This document shows positions 18,095-28,150 of a stretch of 64,000 nt of DNA, one piece after another; the first letter of the stretch is position 1, and every line of letters starts with the position of its first letter. This stretch comes from Dehalococcoidia bacterium (GTDB lineage: Bacteria > Chloroflexota > Dehalococcoidia > Lucifugimonadales > Lucifugimonadaceae), in the NCBI GenBank assembly GCA_028285005.1, contig JANQQP010000017.1:45045-109044 (forward strand), read 5' to 3'. Below the pieces are notes generated by a model. The model was not told the DNA's origin, did no database searches, and worked only from the letters and a program-made list of their open reading frames with translations. The position numbers and the translations under genes are program-made.

Positions 18095-19672
18095 CTACGC
18101 GCTGATATCGAAGCCCTCGTCCAGCGGTGACTCTTCCAGCGGCAACTGCGAGTCGACTTCATCGTCACTCGCCATCGCACCGGCAGCCACAGCCGCCGCA
18201 GCGCCTGCTCCTGTAGCAACTACAGCAGGCTGATATCGACGCACGAACATCAGCGTCTTGATGCCATTCCCGGCCCAGAACGCAACGAAGAACCCGGCCA
18301 CGAGCGCCAGCGGTATCAGGCCGAACATCACGCCCCAGGTGCGAGTATCGACCGCCCACTGCCCCCAGAGCGCAATCGCCGGGCTTGCGGCCAGTGCGTA
18401 GATCACCGGCAGGAACATCGCCCACACGAGGCCACCGGTGCCTCGCAGCCAGAACCTGCGCTCGCTGCGCAGCCCGACGCCCGCTCTGGTCACCGTCCTC
18501 AGCACGTTGCTCGCCCGCCACAGGAACAGCACGGCGGCGAGAGTCGTCATAGTCAGCACGAGCACTAGGAACGCCAGCGCGATGCCCGTGCAGAACAGGA
18601 TCAGCCCCGGCTGCGCTCCGGCTTCGGTCTGCGCATAGATCATCGCCGCGATGATGTAGTTCAGGATGATCTCCAGCGCAGGCTCGATCGCGCCTCGGCC
18701 AACGCTAGAAATGATCAGCGTCAGCACCAGCAGCACAGCGATCACGCCAAGCGCGTAGAGCAACTCCTGCTTGATGTTCGTCACGGTTGTGCGAGCCGTC
18801 ATCCTCGCCACCCGCGGCTGCCCCTGCGCCGCACGTCCGGGCAGCTTGATGATCTCCTTCAGCGTCGGAATCGAGTTGCGGATGAACAGCACGAACGCAA
18901 CCACGAGCAACGCCAGAGGCAGGAACGAGAACAGGATGTTGATGCCCTGCGCAAGCCGCGCCAGCAGGATGAACACATTCAGCGTCGACGAGAAGCTCTC
19001 GGCATTCTCCAGGATGATCTGAAGCGCCGGAGATGTCGGTCCCTCCCGCATCGCAATCACCGTTGGCTCAATGATCGTTGGGCCGATCTCAGCCAGGGAT
19101 TCGGACCTCGATATCAGGAAGTCGAACAGAGACTCCGTAACCGACAGCTGCGGGTTGTAAGCGGTCGAGACAAGGCCGTTCGTGTACCGCGTCAGCGCGT
19201 ACAGTCCCACGAGAATGCCGCCGACAATGATGAACAGCCCGGCCGACACTCCGCTGTAGAAGACGAGCTTAGGGAACAGCCTCAACCCGTAGCGCCAGAC
19301 CAGCACCAGCGGAGCGGCGAGCATCACCAGCCCAAGAAGAGTCAGCCACAGCATCACCTGCAGCATCACGTTCGATCGCTCCGTCTGCTGCCTGTTCAGC
19401 GTGCTCTTCAGCTCGCTGACAATCGGAATGCGCGCCTCTTCCAGCTTGGTCCGCAGCTCCTGCGCGTACTCCACCGATTCCGTGGCGTTCAACTGTTGGA
19501 ATATCGGGTTCGGAAGACCGTCGAATGAAACCGGCTCTCCGGTGCCGCTGTACTGGATCAACGGGTCAGGCTCGGCCGACATCAGAGCGAGAAGACCGAT
19601 CAGGGCTGCGGCTAAGACCACCCTGCGCCGAGTCGGCTTGAACCAGCCGCGTTTGATGGACGGGAGCGACAT
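18095..19672 (-). CDS. Multi-spanning membrane protein, function unknown
   Basis: 525-aa ORF with many hydrophobic segments; no family recognised. Confidence 0.75.
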   Translation of the reverse strand: MSLPSIKRGWFKPTRRRVVLAAALIGLLALMSAEPDPLIQYSGTGEPVSFDGLPNPIFQQLNATESVEYAQELRTKLEEARIPIVSELKSTLNRQQTERSNVMLQVMLWLTLLGLVMLAAPLVLVWRYGLRLFPKLVFYSGVSAGLFIIVGGILVGLYALTRYTNGLVSTAYNPQLSVTESLFDFLISRSESLAEIGPTIIEPTVIAMREGPTSPALQIILENAESFSSTLNVFILLARLAQGINILFSFLPLALLVVAFVLFIRNSIPTLKEIIKLPGRAAQGQPRVARMTARTTVTNIKQELLYALGVIAVLLVLTLIISSVGRGAIEPALEIILNYIIAAMIYAQTEAGAQPGLILFCTGIALAFLVLVLTMTTLAAVLFLWRASNVLRTVTRAGVGLRSERRFWLRGTGGLVWAMFLPVIYALAASPAIALWGQWAVDTRTWGVMFGLIPLALVAGFFVAFWAGNGIKTLMFVRRYQPAVVATGAGAAAAVAAGAMASDDEVDSQLPLEESPLDEGFDISA

Positions 19673-20093
19673 GCCCCGAAGCCTAGCAGCCGCCGTATAA
19701 CCGCAATTGGGGGATAGCCTGAGTCAGATGACTACGGTCGGCGCGCGTGGTTAGCGGCAGTGCTGACAGACGTCAACGATCGTAGAGCGCGGGCAGACCT
19801 GCACCGTCAACAGGCCAACGCCCTAAGATTCGCGACCATTCAGTCACAAGTAGAAGTTGCCAATTTCAGTACGGATGGCGTCCGTGCACACCGCGAGCAC
19901 ACCTGCGACAACCGGTTCGCACGCTTGCCGGTAACAGCATCACTGCTAGATTCGGAGTGCGGGAAGTGTGGATGTAGTGTTCGGCGGGATGGACAGGGGT
20001 CGAGGAACCGCCATCAACCGCCACAGACCCGCAAAATTACAGACAGACAGGCCAGCTCCGGTCGAACTATAGAGACGACGGAGAGTGGACAAA

Positions 20094-20456
20094 ATGCCCA
20101 AGAGAGTCCTGATCGTAGAAGACGACCCAGACATCCTGATGGCTGTCACAGACGCCATGGAAGAAGAGGGCTACGAAGTATCTGCAGCCTTCGATATCTC
20201 AGTTGCAGAGGCGATGCTCCGGGAAGGTATGCCGGATGTCGCAATCGTGGACCACGGGCTTCCTGACGGCACCGGTGATGAGTTTGCCGCCAAGCTCAAG
20301 GCAGGCGGCACTCGCAAGATCATCATGTACACCGCCCAGGCCCAGCAGAACATCGTCATGAAGTCGATAGACCGCGGCGCCATCGATTACGTCCTCAAAG
20401 GCACCGGCATCGACGAACTGGTAGCCCGGGTCAACAAGCACGCAGCCGCAGCCTGA
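20094..20456 (+). CDS. Single-domain response regulator (receiver only)
   Basis: MPKRVLIVEDDPDILMAVTDAMEEEGYEV...DVAIVDHGLPDGTG...RGAIDYVLKGTGIDELVARV. Confidence 0.9.
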   Translation: MPKRVLIVEDDPDILMAVTDAMEEEGYEVSAAFDISVAEAMLREGMPDVAIVDHGLPDGTGDEFAAKLKAGGTRKIIMYTAQAQQNIVMKSIDRGAIDYVLKGTGIDELVARVNKHAAAA

Positions 20457-20801
20457 GAGCTAGCCCCTGAATCCGCGAGGGTGGCTACGGCTCTGATAGG
20501 GCCAGTCGGCCGGGACTTTGGCTCAATTGACCTCTCTGGCCTCAGGTTGGAAGCCGCAACCCTGAACTGCGATGCCATCGATTCCCTCCTGAAACGCACT
20601 AGCATCGACTGGCTGGTGGACCGTGTCACGAGCATACGAAGGCCTCCTAGGACCCAGTGTCGTACCGATTCGACGAAAGTGACTATGCGGCCCCCGGCTT
20701 ATCCGGCCTCGATCTCGAGCCTACAGACCCACTTTTCAGCACAGCCTAAACACAACAGCAGTCTTGACCACCACGCCCATCTCCGCATAATGTGAAGGTA
20801 A

Positions 20802-20877
20802 GCGGAAGTGGCTCAGCTGGTAGAGCATCTCCTTGCCAAGGAGAAGGTCGCGGGTTCGAATCCCGTCTTCCGCTCCA
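20802..20877 (+). tRNA. tRNA-Gly (anticodon GCC)
   Basis: GCGGAAGTGGCTCAGCTGGTAGAGCATCTCCTTGCCAAGGAGAAGGTCGCGGGTTCGAATCCCGTCTTCCGCTCCA. Confidence 0.96.
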
Positions 20878-20889
20878 TCTAGAACAGAC

Positions 20890-20930
20890 AAACGGGCCGG
20901 ATCTGGTGATCCGGCCCGTTTTCGCGTTTT
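20890..20930 (+). terminator. Rho-independent terminator after tRNA-Gly
   Basis: AAACGGGCCGGATC-TGGT-GATCCGGCCCGTTT 14-bp stem followed by a T-rich tract. Confidence 0.85.
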
Positions 20931-21019
20931 ATCAACGGTTCAGTTCAAGACTGCGCGTCGCATGGCTCTGGCTGCTTGAAACTCGTCTGCGGGCGAGGAT
21001 TGAGGCACGCATCTGATGA

Positions 21020-21682
21020 CTAAGCTTCAGTTCCAGTCAGGAGCTCTTCGATCCGTCCGTTTATCGGAAGCATTTCGTCGATCAAGGAATGCACGATCTG
21101 ATCGGTCTTGGCCCTGTAAGCCACTATCTCTTCCTCGGTCAACTGGCCCAAGCGCTCACTTAGTTCGCTATAAACGCCAAGCAGTCGATTTTGAGATTCG
21201 ACTAGATTGCTGTCGAGCCCGCGGACCAGTTTCTCTAATTTCTCGTCCGAACCTTTGAGCCTGGCCACATTTAGATCTACCAGCTGTTGGTTTCGATGCG
21301 TCTGAAACTCCTCGTACGATTTTTGAGCTTGGACCGTTTTTTCAGGATTGTTTTCGAGGGTCACGACGAAGTAGTCGTGCATTGCCGTTGGAGTCGAAGC
21401 TACGGTCTGCACTGCTAAGGCGAGGCGCTCACGTAGAGGGTGCAGCCATTCCCCTCTCACTTGTATTCGCCTATTGATTTCAGCTTGTGCTGCATCGTGC
21501 TCTAGTTGGTTCGATTGCTGCAAGAGCTGACTGTCGACACTTCGTTTAGTGGTCCAATAGGTCACTAACGCAGTTAATCCTGCAGCCAACACCGCGCTGG
21601 CTCCGGAAATCATTGCAACCAACCAGAGATTTTGGGATTGATCAGAGTCCATCGATTCGATCAAGTCTAGGAAGAACAACAT
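21020..21682 (-). CDS. Hypothetical membrane-anchored coiled-coil protein (cargo of putative tRNA-Gly island)
   Basis: 220-aa ORF with N-terminal TM (LVAMISGASAVLAAGLTALVTYW) and a long coiled-coil-like region. Confidence 0.7.
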   Translation of the reverse strand: MLFFLDLIESMDSDQSQNLWLVAMISGASAVLAAGLTALVTYWTTKRSVDSQLLQQSNQLEHDAAQAEINRRIQVRGEWLHPLRERLALAVQTVASTPTAMHDYFVVTLENNPEKTVQAQKSYEEFQTHRNQQLVDLNVARLKGSDEKLEKLVRGLDSNLVESQNRLLGVYSELSERLGQLTEEEIVAYRAKTDQIVHSLIDEMLPINGRIEELLTGTEA

Positions 21683-21749
21683 TTACAGAGAGCATGGCTC
21701 ATCAGAAAACACTACTGCGTAGTGATCATACTGTGTTCCGCGATATTAG

Positions 21750-21850
21750 TAGGATCTACTTGCCAGAGAGACGGTCGCGGGCTCGGATTCCGTCTTCCGC
21801 TCCATCTAGAACAGACGAACGGGCCAGATCTGGCCCGTTTTCGCGTTTTT
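21750..21850 (+). repeat. Degenerate duplicate of tRNA-Gly 3' half plus its terminator
   Basis: TTGCCAGAGAGACGGTCGCGGGCTCGGATTCCGTCTTCCGCTCCATCTAGAACAGACGAACGGGCCAGATCTGGCCCGTTTTCGCGTTTTTT aligns to 20833-20930. Confidence 0.88.
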
Positions 21851-21897
21851 TGATCACCTGCAATCGACGGTGAATGCGGGTAAGGGCGTCACTCGAC

Positions 21898-22371
21898 CTA
21901 ACGCTCAGGAACTGAATCACCAACCGGCTCGCCTGTTTCGAGATGGTAGGAGAGACCGTCGAGGGCTACGCCGAACACCTTCCCGAACATCCGCCTCATC
22001 ATGACGGCGTCCAGCAGCCACCCAACTGGTCCGAACTGCAGGCCGTAGTCGATCGAGAACGTGACATCGGTTGTGTCGGGGGACCTCTCCGCAGTTCGTA
22101 TCGTCACCAGCGCACGCTTCATCATTGGTGCTTCGGTCATTTCGACCGTTGTGAACTGACGCTCCGATTCCTCGATCACTGTCTCAACGACACTTCGGCC
22201 GTCGTGGAACTCGACTCGACGAGAGGCGCCAATACCGGTGTCATGCTCCGAGAGAACGGTCGCATGAGCTACATTCGGGTGCCAATCTTCGACTGCTCCC
22301 ATCTTTGAAATGGCCGCCCAGGCTTTGTCTATAGGCCCGTTAACAACCTGGGTCTTCTCTACGACGCTCAT
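21898..22371 (-). CDS. SRPBCC-family (polyketide cyclase/START-like) protein
   Basis: MSVVEKTQVVNGPIDKAWAAISKMGAVEDWHPNVAHATVLSEHDTGIGASRRVEFHDGR. Confidence 0.85.
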   Translation of the reverse strand: MSVVEKTQVVNGPIDKAWAAISKMGAVEDWHPNVAHATVLSEHDTGIGASRRVEFHDGRSVVETVIEESERQFTTVEMTEAPMMKRALVTIRTAERSPDTTDVTFSIDYGLQFGPVGWLLDAVMMRRMFGKVFGVALDGLSYHLETGEPVGDSVPER

Positions 22372-22525
22372 GAAATCAACCTCGCTGGCTCCGTTTCGGC
22401 CAACGGTATATCCAAACCCTGTCACCCTTGTGTCAGTGATATTTCAGCGATGGTGAAATCAGAGGTTCCAGAACGCAACGTCACGTTGGTGCAATCAGTC
22501 TGTCCTGTAGGCCGAGATCCCCCTC

Positions 22526-23530
22526 TCACACCTTCACCAACAACTTCCCAAAGTTCGCTCCGTGCATCATGCCTATGAACGCCCTTGGCATCTCCTCGAA
22601 GCCTTCGACGATGTGTTCCTTGTACTTGAGTGAGCCGTCTGCGACCCATGCCGACAGCCGTTCCAGCGCCGCCGGGTGTTTCTGCACGAACTGGAACACC
22701 AGGAAGCCCTGCATCTTTGCCTGTGCCACCAGCAGCGTGCGCAGATTGCGCGGCCCCATCGCCTGCTCAACATCGTTGTAGTTGGCAATCTGGCCGCAGA
22801 TCGCAATTCGAGCGCCTGTCGCCAGGTTCTCCAGCACCGCATCCGTCGTCTCGCCGCCCACATTGTCGAAATAGCCGTCGATGCCGTTCGGACACAGCGC
22901 AGCCAGCCGCTCAGCGACATTTTCGGTCTTGTAGTTGATGCCGGCATCGAAGCCCAGCTCATTGACGATGTACGCAATCTTCTCGTCGGAACCTGCCGTG
23001 CCGATCACCCGGCAGCCGCTCTTCTTCGCCAGTTGCCCAACAACACCGCCAACAGCCCCGCTCGCCGCCGAGACAACGAAGGTGTCGCCGGGTCGAGGGT
23101 CGATGACGTCGAAGGTGCCGTGGTAGGCAGTCAGGCCGGGCATGCCGAGCACGCCAAGAGCGGTCGAGACAGGCGCAACCGAGGCGTCGACCTTACGTAC
23201 GGCCGATTCGTGCGCAGTGGAGTACTCCTGCCAGCCGGTGCGCGTTACGACGTGGTCGCCGGCCGAAAGCGCGCTCGAACGACTCTCGACCACCACTCCG
23301 ACGCCCTCACCCGTCATCACCTCACCAATCTGGACACCTGGTGTGTAGCTCTTGCCCTCGTTCATTCTGCCCCGCATGTACGGGTCGATCGACAGGTATT
23401 CCAGCTTGATCATCACCTCGCCATGTTCGGCGTTCGGTAGGGAAGCTTCGTTCAGCTCGAAGTTGCCCTCCTGCGGAAATCCGGATGGGCGTGACGCCAG
23501 CAGCCACTGGCGGTTGATCTCTTCTGGCAT
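22526..23530 (-). CDS. NADP-dependent MDR-family oxidoreductase (leukotriene B4 dehydrogenase/CurA-like)
   Basis: RQWLLASRPSGFPQEGNFELNE...LEYLSIDPYMRGRMNEGKSY...GMPGLTAYHGTFDVIDPRPGDTFVVSAASGAVGGVVGQLAKKSGCRVIGTAGS. Confidence 0.94.
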   Translation of the reverse strand: MPEEINRQWLLASRPSGFPQEGNFELNEASLPNAEHGEVMIKLEYLSIDPYMRGRMNEGKSYTPGVQIGEVMTGEGVGVVVESRSSALSAGDHVVTRTGWQEYSTAHESAVRKVDASVAPVSTALGVLGMPGLTAYHGTFDVIDPRPGDTFVVSAASGAVGGVVGQLAKKSGCRVIGTAGSDEKIAYIVNELGFDAGINYKTENVAERLAALCPNGIDGYFDNVGGETTDAVLENLATGARIAICGQIANYNDVEQAMGPRNLRTLLVAQAKMQGFLVFQFVQKHPAALERLSAWVADGSLKYKEHIVEGFEEMPRAFIGMMHGANFGKLLVKV

Positions 23531-23946
23531 GGGTCGTCTCCTGGAGCGCTTACAGCGGCTTCTGTGTCCGTTGTATTAGGCGAGTTTGCAGCGGGCCCAG
23601 CTTACCGGAGCGAGAGCCGTACAGAGTCGATATGGTCCTGGATGGCGGTAACCGCAGCGGCTTGAGCCATCTTGTGTTCGCAATGACGAAACTCGTAGCA
23701 CTTTTAGGCACCCGCGACGATTGCATCTGGCACTGAGAACTTTGTCAGCGGTTAGGGGAAACGATATACATCCCGCACCGATAACGTGTAATTCGGGGGT
23801 TGTTTCGGCGTCAAAACCGGACTAAGAATGGGTGCCAGCACGCATATGGGCGTGAGGGGGAACACACTGCCACGCTAAGTGGAATCTGCAATAGTTGCTG
23901 GGAGTAGCCAGTAACGACTTATGCTCCCGGCAGAGAGTCAGGACAT

Positions 23947-24315
23947 ATGGCGGAGAACCCCCGTCAACTGCGGCACTTCACTGTGGATGAGACATCAGTG
24001 AAATACGGCGACTGCGAGGCGGACCCAGTTCCGGCTCTGTGGTCACAGGACAACGACGAAATGTACTCCGATAATGGACTGATAGAGCGCTTCTGGCTTC
24101 CGGTGGCGGTTGCCGTGCTCGCCGGCTGGGGCTCCATCTCATTTGTGCTCGTCAACGCGTTCGGCTGGGTGATCCTGCTCGCCATCGCAGGCGTGGTTTT
24201 CGCCGGGTCAGCTGCTGCGGTGGCGATCGTTAAAACCGGCAGCGATGACAGCCTGGACGTTCCGCTCCCATCGACCGTTGAGAGCGAAGAGACCAGCTTT
24301 CGGAACGCCGCCTAG
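23947..24315 (+). CDS. Small membrane protein, function unknown
   Basis: 122-aa ORF with two hydrophobic segments; followed by a clear terminator at 24345. Confidence 0.6.
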   Translation: MAENPRQLRHFTVDETSVKYGDCEADPVPALWSQDNDEMYSDNGLIERFWLPVAVAVLAGWGSISFVLVNAFGWVILLAIAGVVFAGSAAAVAIVKTGSDDSLDVPLPSTVESEETSFRNAA

Positions 24316-24344
24316 CTCGCTTGCAGAGCAAAGTTATGGGTAAT

Positions 24345-24372
24345 GACCCGGCTCATCGGCCGGGTCTTTTGC
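24345..24372 (+). terminator. Rho-independent terminator
   Basis: GACCCGGCTCATCGGCCGGGTCTTTTGCTTT hairpin plus T tract just after the ORF ending at 24315. Confidence 0.8.
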
Positions 24373-24800
24373 TTTCAGACGCCAGGCCGAAACCTGTCTG
24401 GTTCACAGCCTCTCGCTAAGCCAGCACCACGCGTCTGTTTCACACTCCAATAATGCGAAACCGGATAATGGTTCCTCGTGCAGTTGCGTTTTCGACAGCG
24501 TCTTCACGGAATCGCTACACGGAAACGGATTTCTTGCCGTGTAAACGCAGCGCCTCAGAGGGCGCGAACGGCGATTTTGTTCACGGAAATTTGACAAGAG
24601 CGGCTCCGTGACAACAATGGGCTCCTACATTTCGGCCAGAACCGAGCGGCATCAGCAATTGTGGGCGGAGTCGAATCCCGATTGGTGATCAGACCGGTGG
24701 CCGAACGCTGGATTGCGGTTCCATGGCTTGCGGTGGCCAGGATTCCTCTAGATCTGGTGCGTTTGGCAGGCTGATGACAGCAGGGTGAGGCTTAGTTGAA

Positions 24801-26093
24801 GTGACCCGGAAACGCAGCAAATCCGGAGCCAGGTCTGCCGTTGGCTCCGAAATCGAATCGCTTGAGCATAAAGCGGTCCTGCTCGATGCTCTTCCCGGTT
24901 GCGTATTTCTGATCGGGCCAGACCATACCGTTCTGGACGTGAACGCCGCAGTCGAAGCCATGGTCGAAGATACGTCGCTAAACGTCATCGGCCAACCGCT
25001 CGAATCAGTCATGAGGAAGCTGGTGGACGGCGACGGAGAACCGCTCGACGTCGATGGCCCTATTGATCGCTGTGTAGCGACACAGGAAGCCCAGCTTCTT
25101 GAAGCGTGGCTGAAGCCCTCCGCCCAGGACGTAGCGCAAGATCAGTCGGAGTCGAAGAGTGTCACGGTCACGGTGCTGCCTGTCTCATCTCCTGGCCACA
25201 CAGACAAGGCGGCCGTGGTAGTCGACGGTGACGCAGTGCGTCAGCCATATGCGCTGCGTGACGCGGTACTCTCGATGGTCAGTCACGAGTTGCGCACCCC
25301 GCTCCTTCACATAAAAGGCTTCGTTAGCACTCTGCTGGAGTCCGATATCCAGTGGGATGAAGAGACGAGGCTCGATTTCCTTCACACGATAGATAGAGAG
25401 GCCGACAGGCTGACCTCCATGGTGAACGATCTGATGGAGATCACTCGCATGGGCTCAGTCGACTTGCCGCTCCATCTCGAAGACACAGATCCATATCTAC
25501 TTTCATACGCCGCCATCGACTCGGCATCCCTGTTCGTCAGCAAGCACCGAGTCCTCGTTGACGTCGCGGAGGACATGCCGAAGATCAGGATGGATGTGCT
25601 GCGGGTCATGGGCGTTCTCGCTAATCTGCTACAGAACGCCAGCAAGTACTCCGAGCCCGGCTCCAAGATCGTGATCGACGCCGAACTCGGGGACACTGAA
25701 ATCACCTTCAGCGTCACGGACGAAGGATCTGGCGTTCCCACAGATAGCCAGGAGAGCATCTTCAACATGTTCTTCAGAGGCGAAAACGCCGTGAAGAGCT
25801 CATCTGGCAGCGGCCTGGGCCTCGCTGTTTGCAAATCTGTGATCGATGCCCACGGCGGCAGGATATGGGTGGAGAGCGAAGCGGGTGAAGGCTCAATATT
25901 CAAGTTCACGATCCCTCTCAAGCTCGGAAGACGCAGGGTGGCGCAGCGGGCGGCGGGCCGCGAGGCTGAGAGGTCGTTACGGAACGGTAAGACAGGCTCC
26001 AGCAAGGTTGCGTCGGCGAAGAAAAGCAAAGAGAAATCGCCGGCAGCCGCTGACGGAAACAGGCGCAAGGGAAAGGTGGCGATCACTCCTTAG
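24801..26093 (+). CDS. PAS-domain sensor histidine kinase
   Basis: MVSHELRTPLLHIKGFVSTLL H-box; NLLQNASKYSEPGS N-box; GSGLGLAVCKSVIDAHGGRIWVES. Confidence 0.93.
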   Translation: MTRKRSKSGARSAVGSEIESLEHKAVLLDALPGCVFLIGPDHTVLDVNAAVEAMVEDTSLNVIGQPLESVMRKLVDGDGEPLDVDGPIDRCVATQEAQLLEAWLKPSAQDVAQDQSESKSVTVTVLPVSSPGHTDKAAVVVDGDAVRQPYALRDAVLSMVSHELRTPLLHIKGFVSTLLESDIQWDEETRLDFLHTIDREADRLTSMVNDLMEITRMGSVDLPLHLEDTDPYLLSYAAIDSASLFVSKHRVLVDVAEDMPKIRMDVLRVMGVLANLLQNASKYSEPGSKIVIDAELGDTEITFSVTDEGSGVPTDSQESIFNMFFRGENAVKSSSGSGLGLAVCKSVIDAHGGRIWVESEAGEGSIFKFTIPLKLGRRRVAQRAAGREAERSLRNGKTGSSKVASAKKSKEKSPAAADGNRRKGKVAITP

Positions 26094-26170
26094 CGCCTGG
26101 CGAACGGCGCGCTACGCAATGCACAGCGAGTTCCTGGCCGGGGATTCGAGAAGATCGGGAGCAGCAATAG

Positions 26171-26893
26171 ATGAAGGGCGATGGCCCGGTAGTGCTCGTC
26201 GTTGATGACGAGCCAGAGACGAGAAAATTCGTCGGGATGAACCTGACGGCTAAGGGCTTTCGCCCACTTCTTGCAGAAGACGGCAGCGAAGCCCTCAAGC
26301 TCTTCGGTGAGCGGCCAGTGGACCTTGTCCTGCTGGACCTGGCGATGCCGGGCCCCAGCGGTGTAGAGGTATGCCGCGCCATCCGCCACACATCAGACGT
26401 GCCGATCGTTGTACTTTCGGGCCATTCACGTGAGAGTGACAAGGTGAGCGCGCTGGACATAGGCGCCGATGACTACGTGACCAAGCCCTTTGGAGTTGCC
26501 GAACTGGTTGCCAGGGTCGGCGCAGCCATCCGGCGAGGTCAGGGCTCCGGTGCGAAGTCCGCTCGGACCTTCGCCTTCGGGCCTCTCTCAGTAGACCTGG
26601 AAGGGCACAGAGTCACCCGTGACGGCATCGAGCAGGTGCTGACCGCAACCGAGTTCCGGCTCCTCTCTCTGCTCATCCGCAACAGGGACCGCGTGCTGAC
26701 TCATCGCTACATACTGCAGTGCGTCTGGGGCAACTCCTTCGCGGAGGACCGTGAATACCTGCGGGCCTACATGTACCGATTGCGCAAGAAGATCGAAGAG
26801 GTCCCATCAGAGCCTCGGCTGATCCGAAATGTACCTGGAGTTGGGTACCGATTTGTCACCGATGAGGCGAAACTGACGGCCAGCCTGAACTGA
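26171..26893 (+). CDS. OmpR/KdpE-type response regulator
   Basis: VVLVVDDEPETRKFVGMNL...DLVLLDLAMPGPSG...ADDYVTKPFGVAELVARV plus winged helix LTATEFRLLSLLIRNRDRV...VPGVGYRFV. Confidence 0.94.
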   Translation: MKGDGPVVLVVDDEPETRKFVGMNLTAKGFRPLLAEDGSEALKLFGERPVDLVLLDLAMPGPSGVEVCRAIRHTSDVPIVVLSGHSRESDKVSALDIGADDYVTKPFGVAELVARVGAAIRRGQGSGAKSARTFAFGPLSVDLEGHRVTRDGIEQVLTATEFRLLSLLIRNRDRVLTHRYILQCVWGNSFAEDREYLRAYMYRLRKKIEEVPSEPRLIRNVPGVGYRFVTDEAKLTASLN

Positions 26894-27156
26894 TCTGACA
26901 GGCTCACCCTGCCTTTTTAAGAGGTCGTAGCATCTGAGAAAGGCGGTCGGGGCAAAGACTCCCTGACCGTGACCTCAACCGGCTGTTCAGAGTTTTTTCA
27001 CAGCCAACAGTGTGCCTTTATGACGCGTTCATTGTCGGGCGCTGGCCTGAGTTGGTAAATCAAAGACGGTTACCTGATATCGAGTAGCAAGTCCTGGGCG
27101 TTCGACTGGCCTGATCCCAGCCACGCCGACTGTCCAGCTCAAGGACCGCAGTTCCA

Positions 27157-27936
27157 TTGGTAGAAACCAAGCCGATAATCCTCGTCGCTGATGACGAGCC
27201 CGCCACGCTCAAGTACGTGGCGATGAACCTCACCGCCAGGGGATACCAGGTCCTGACAGCTTCAGACGGCCTCGAGGCGATGAAGCTATTCCGCCGTCGC
27301 GTCGTCGACCTGGCGATGCTCGACATCACGATGCCAGGTATTGACGGCTTCGAGGTTTGCCGACAGATCAGGATGCTCTCAGCCATCCCGATCATCATGC
27401 TCACGGCAAGGGCCCGCGAGGCAGACATTGTGGAAGCCTTCGACAGCGGCGCAGACGACTATGTGACAAAGCCCTTCGGTGTGAAAGAGCTGCTCGCCCG
27501 AGTCCGGTCCGCCATCAGGCGCTCGACAGGCAAGGCCGGCCCGGAATCGGAGCCGGTGAGCTATGGCGACCTTGTGCTGGACCACGGTGCACGCCGAGTG
27601 TGGCATGCCGGGCAGGAGGCCACGCTGACCAGCACAGAGTATTCGCTACTCAGCCTGCTGGTACGCAACAGCGAACGTGTCCTGACGCACCGCTTCATAC
27701 TCGAATCGGTCTGGGGCGGCGAATACTCCACCGAGAAGGAGTACGTGCGAGCCTACATCTACAGGCTCCGTTCCAAGATGAGTCTCGACAGTGGCGACTG
27801 CGACCACATCGTCAGCATGCCCGGCGTCGGCTACATGTTCAAAGCATCGCCAGGCGATTCCGCCCCGGCAGTTTCTCCGAGACCTGCGGCCGAGCAGGTC
27901 GCTTCGGAGACCGTCGGCTCGGGCGACACCCGGTAG
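27157..27936 (+). CDS. OmpR/KdpE-type response regulator (paralogue of 26171-26893)
   Basis: IILVADDEPATLKYVAMNL...VDLAMLDITMPGIDGFE...ADDYVTKPFGVKELLARV plus winged helix; TTG start. Confidence 0.93.
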   Translation: MVETKPIILVADDEPATLKYVAMNLTARGYQVLTASDGLEAMKLFRRRVVDLAMLDITMPGIDGFEVCRQIRMLSAIPIIMLTARAREADIVEAFDSGADDYVTKPFGVKELLARVRSAIRRSTGKAGPESEPVSYGDLVLDHGARRVWHAGQEATLTSTEYSLLSLLVRNSERVLTHRFILESVWGGEYSTEKEYVRAYIYRLRSKMSLDSGDCDHIVSMPGVGYMFKASPGDSAPAVSPRPAAEQVASETVGSGDTR

Positions 27937-28150
27937 CGTCGACGCTGATCCCGGGACACGTTGCCCTCAAACGACGAAACGTTCGCCGCTTAGCCGGCCC
28001 ATATGACTCGGTTTTCATGTATTTTTGACGTTGCCAGACAGGACATTGATCCTGCTGCCATGACCTCTCTCTTAACCTGCTTGCAGACCGGTGACGTTAC
28101 TGCTCCGGTGATCCGCCTCAGCGCCCTCGAACGCACGGAAACCAACCGCA

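Noticed and set aside
19700-20093. 168-aa ORF 19760-20266 upstream of the receiver protein
   Set aside because: Overlaps the real response regulator in another frame; composition looks random; no homologous motif.
20792-21016. 74-aa ORF overlapping tRNA-Gly
   Set aside because: Reads through the tRNA and terminator; non-coding.
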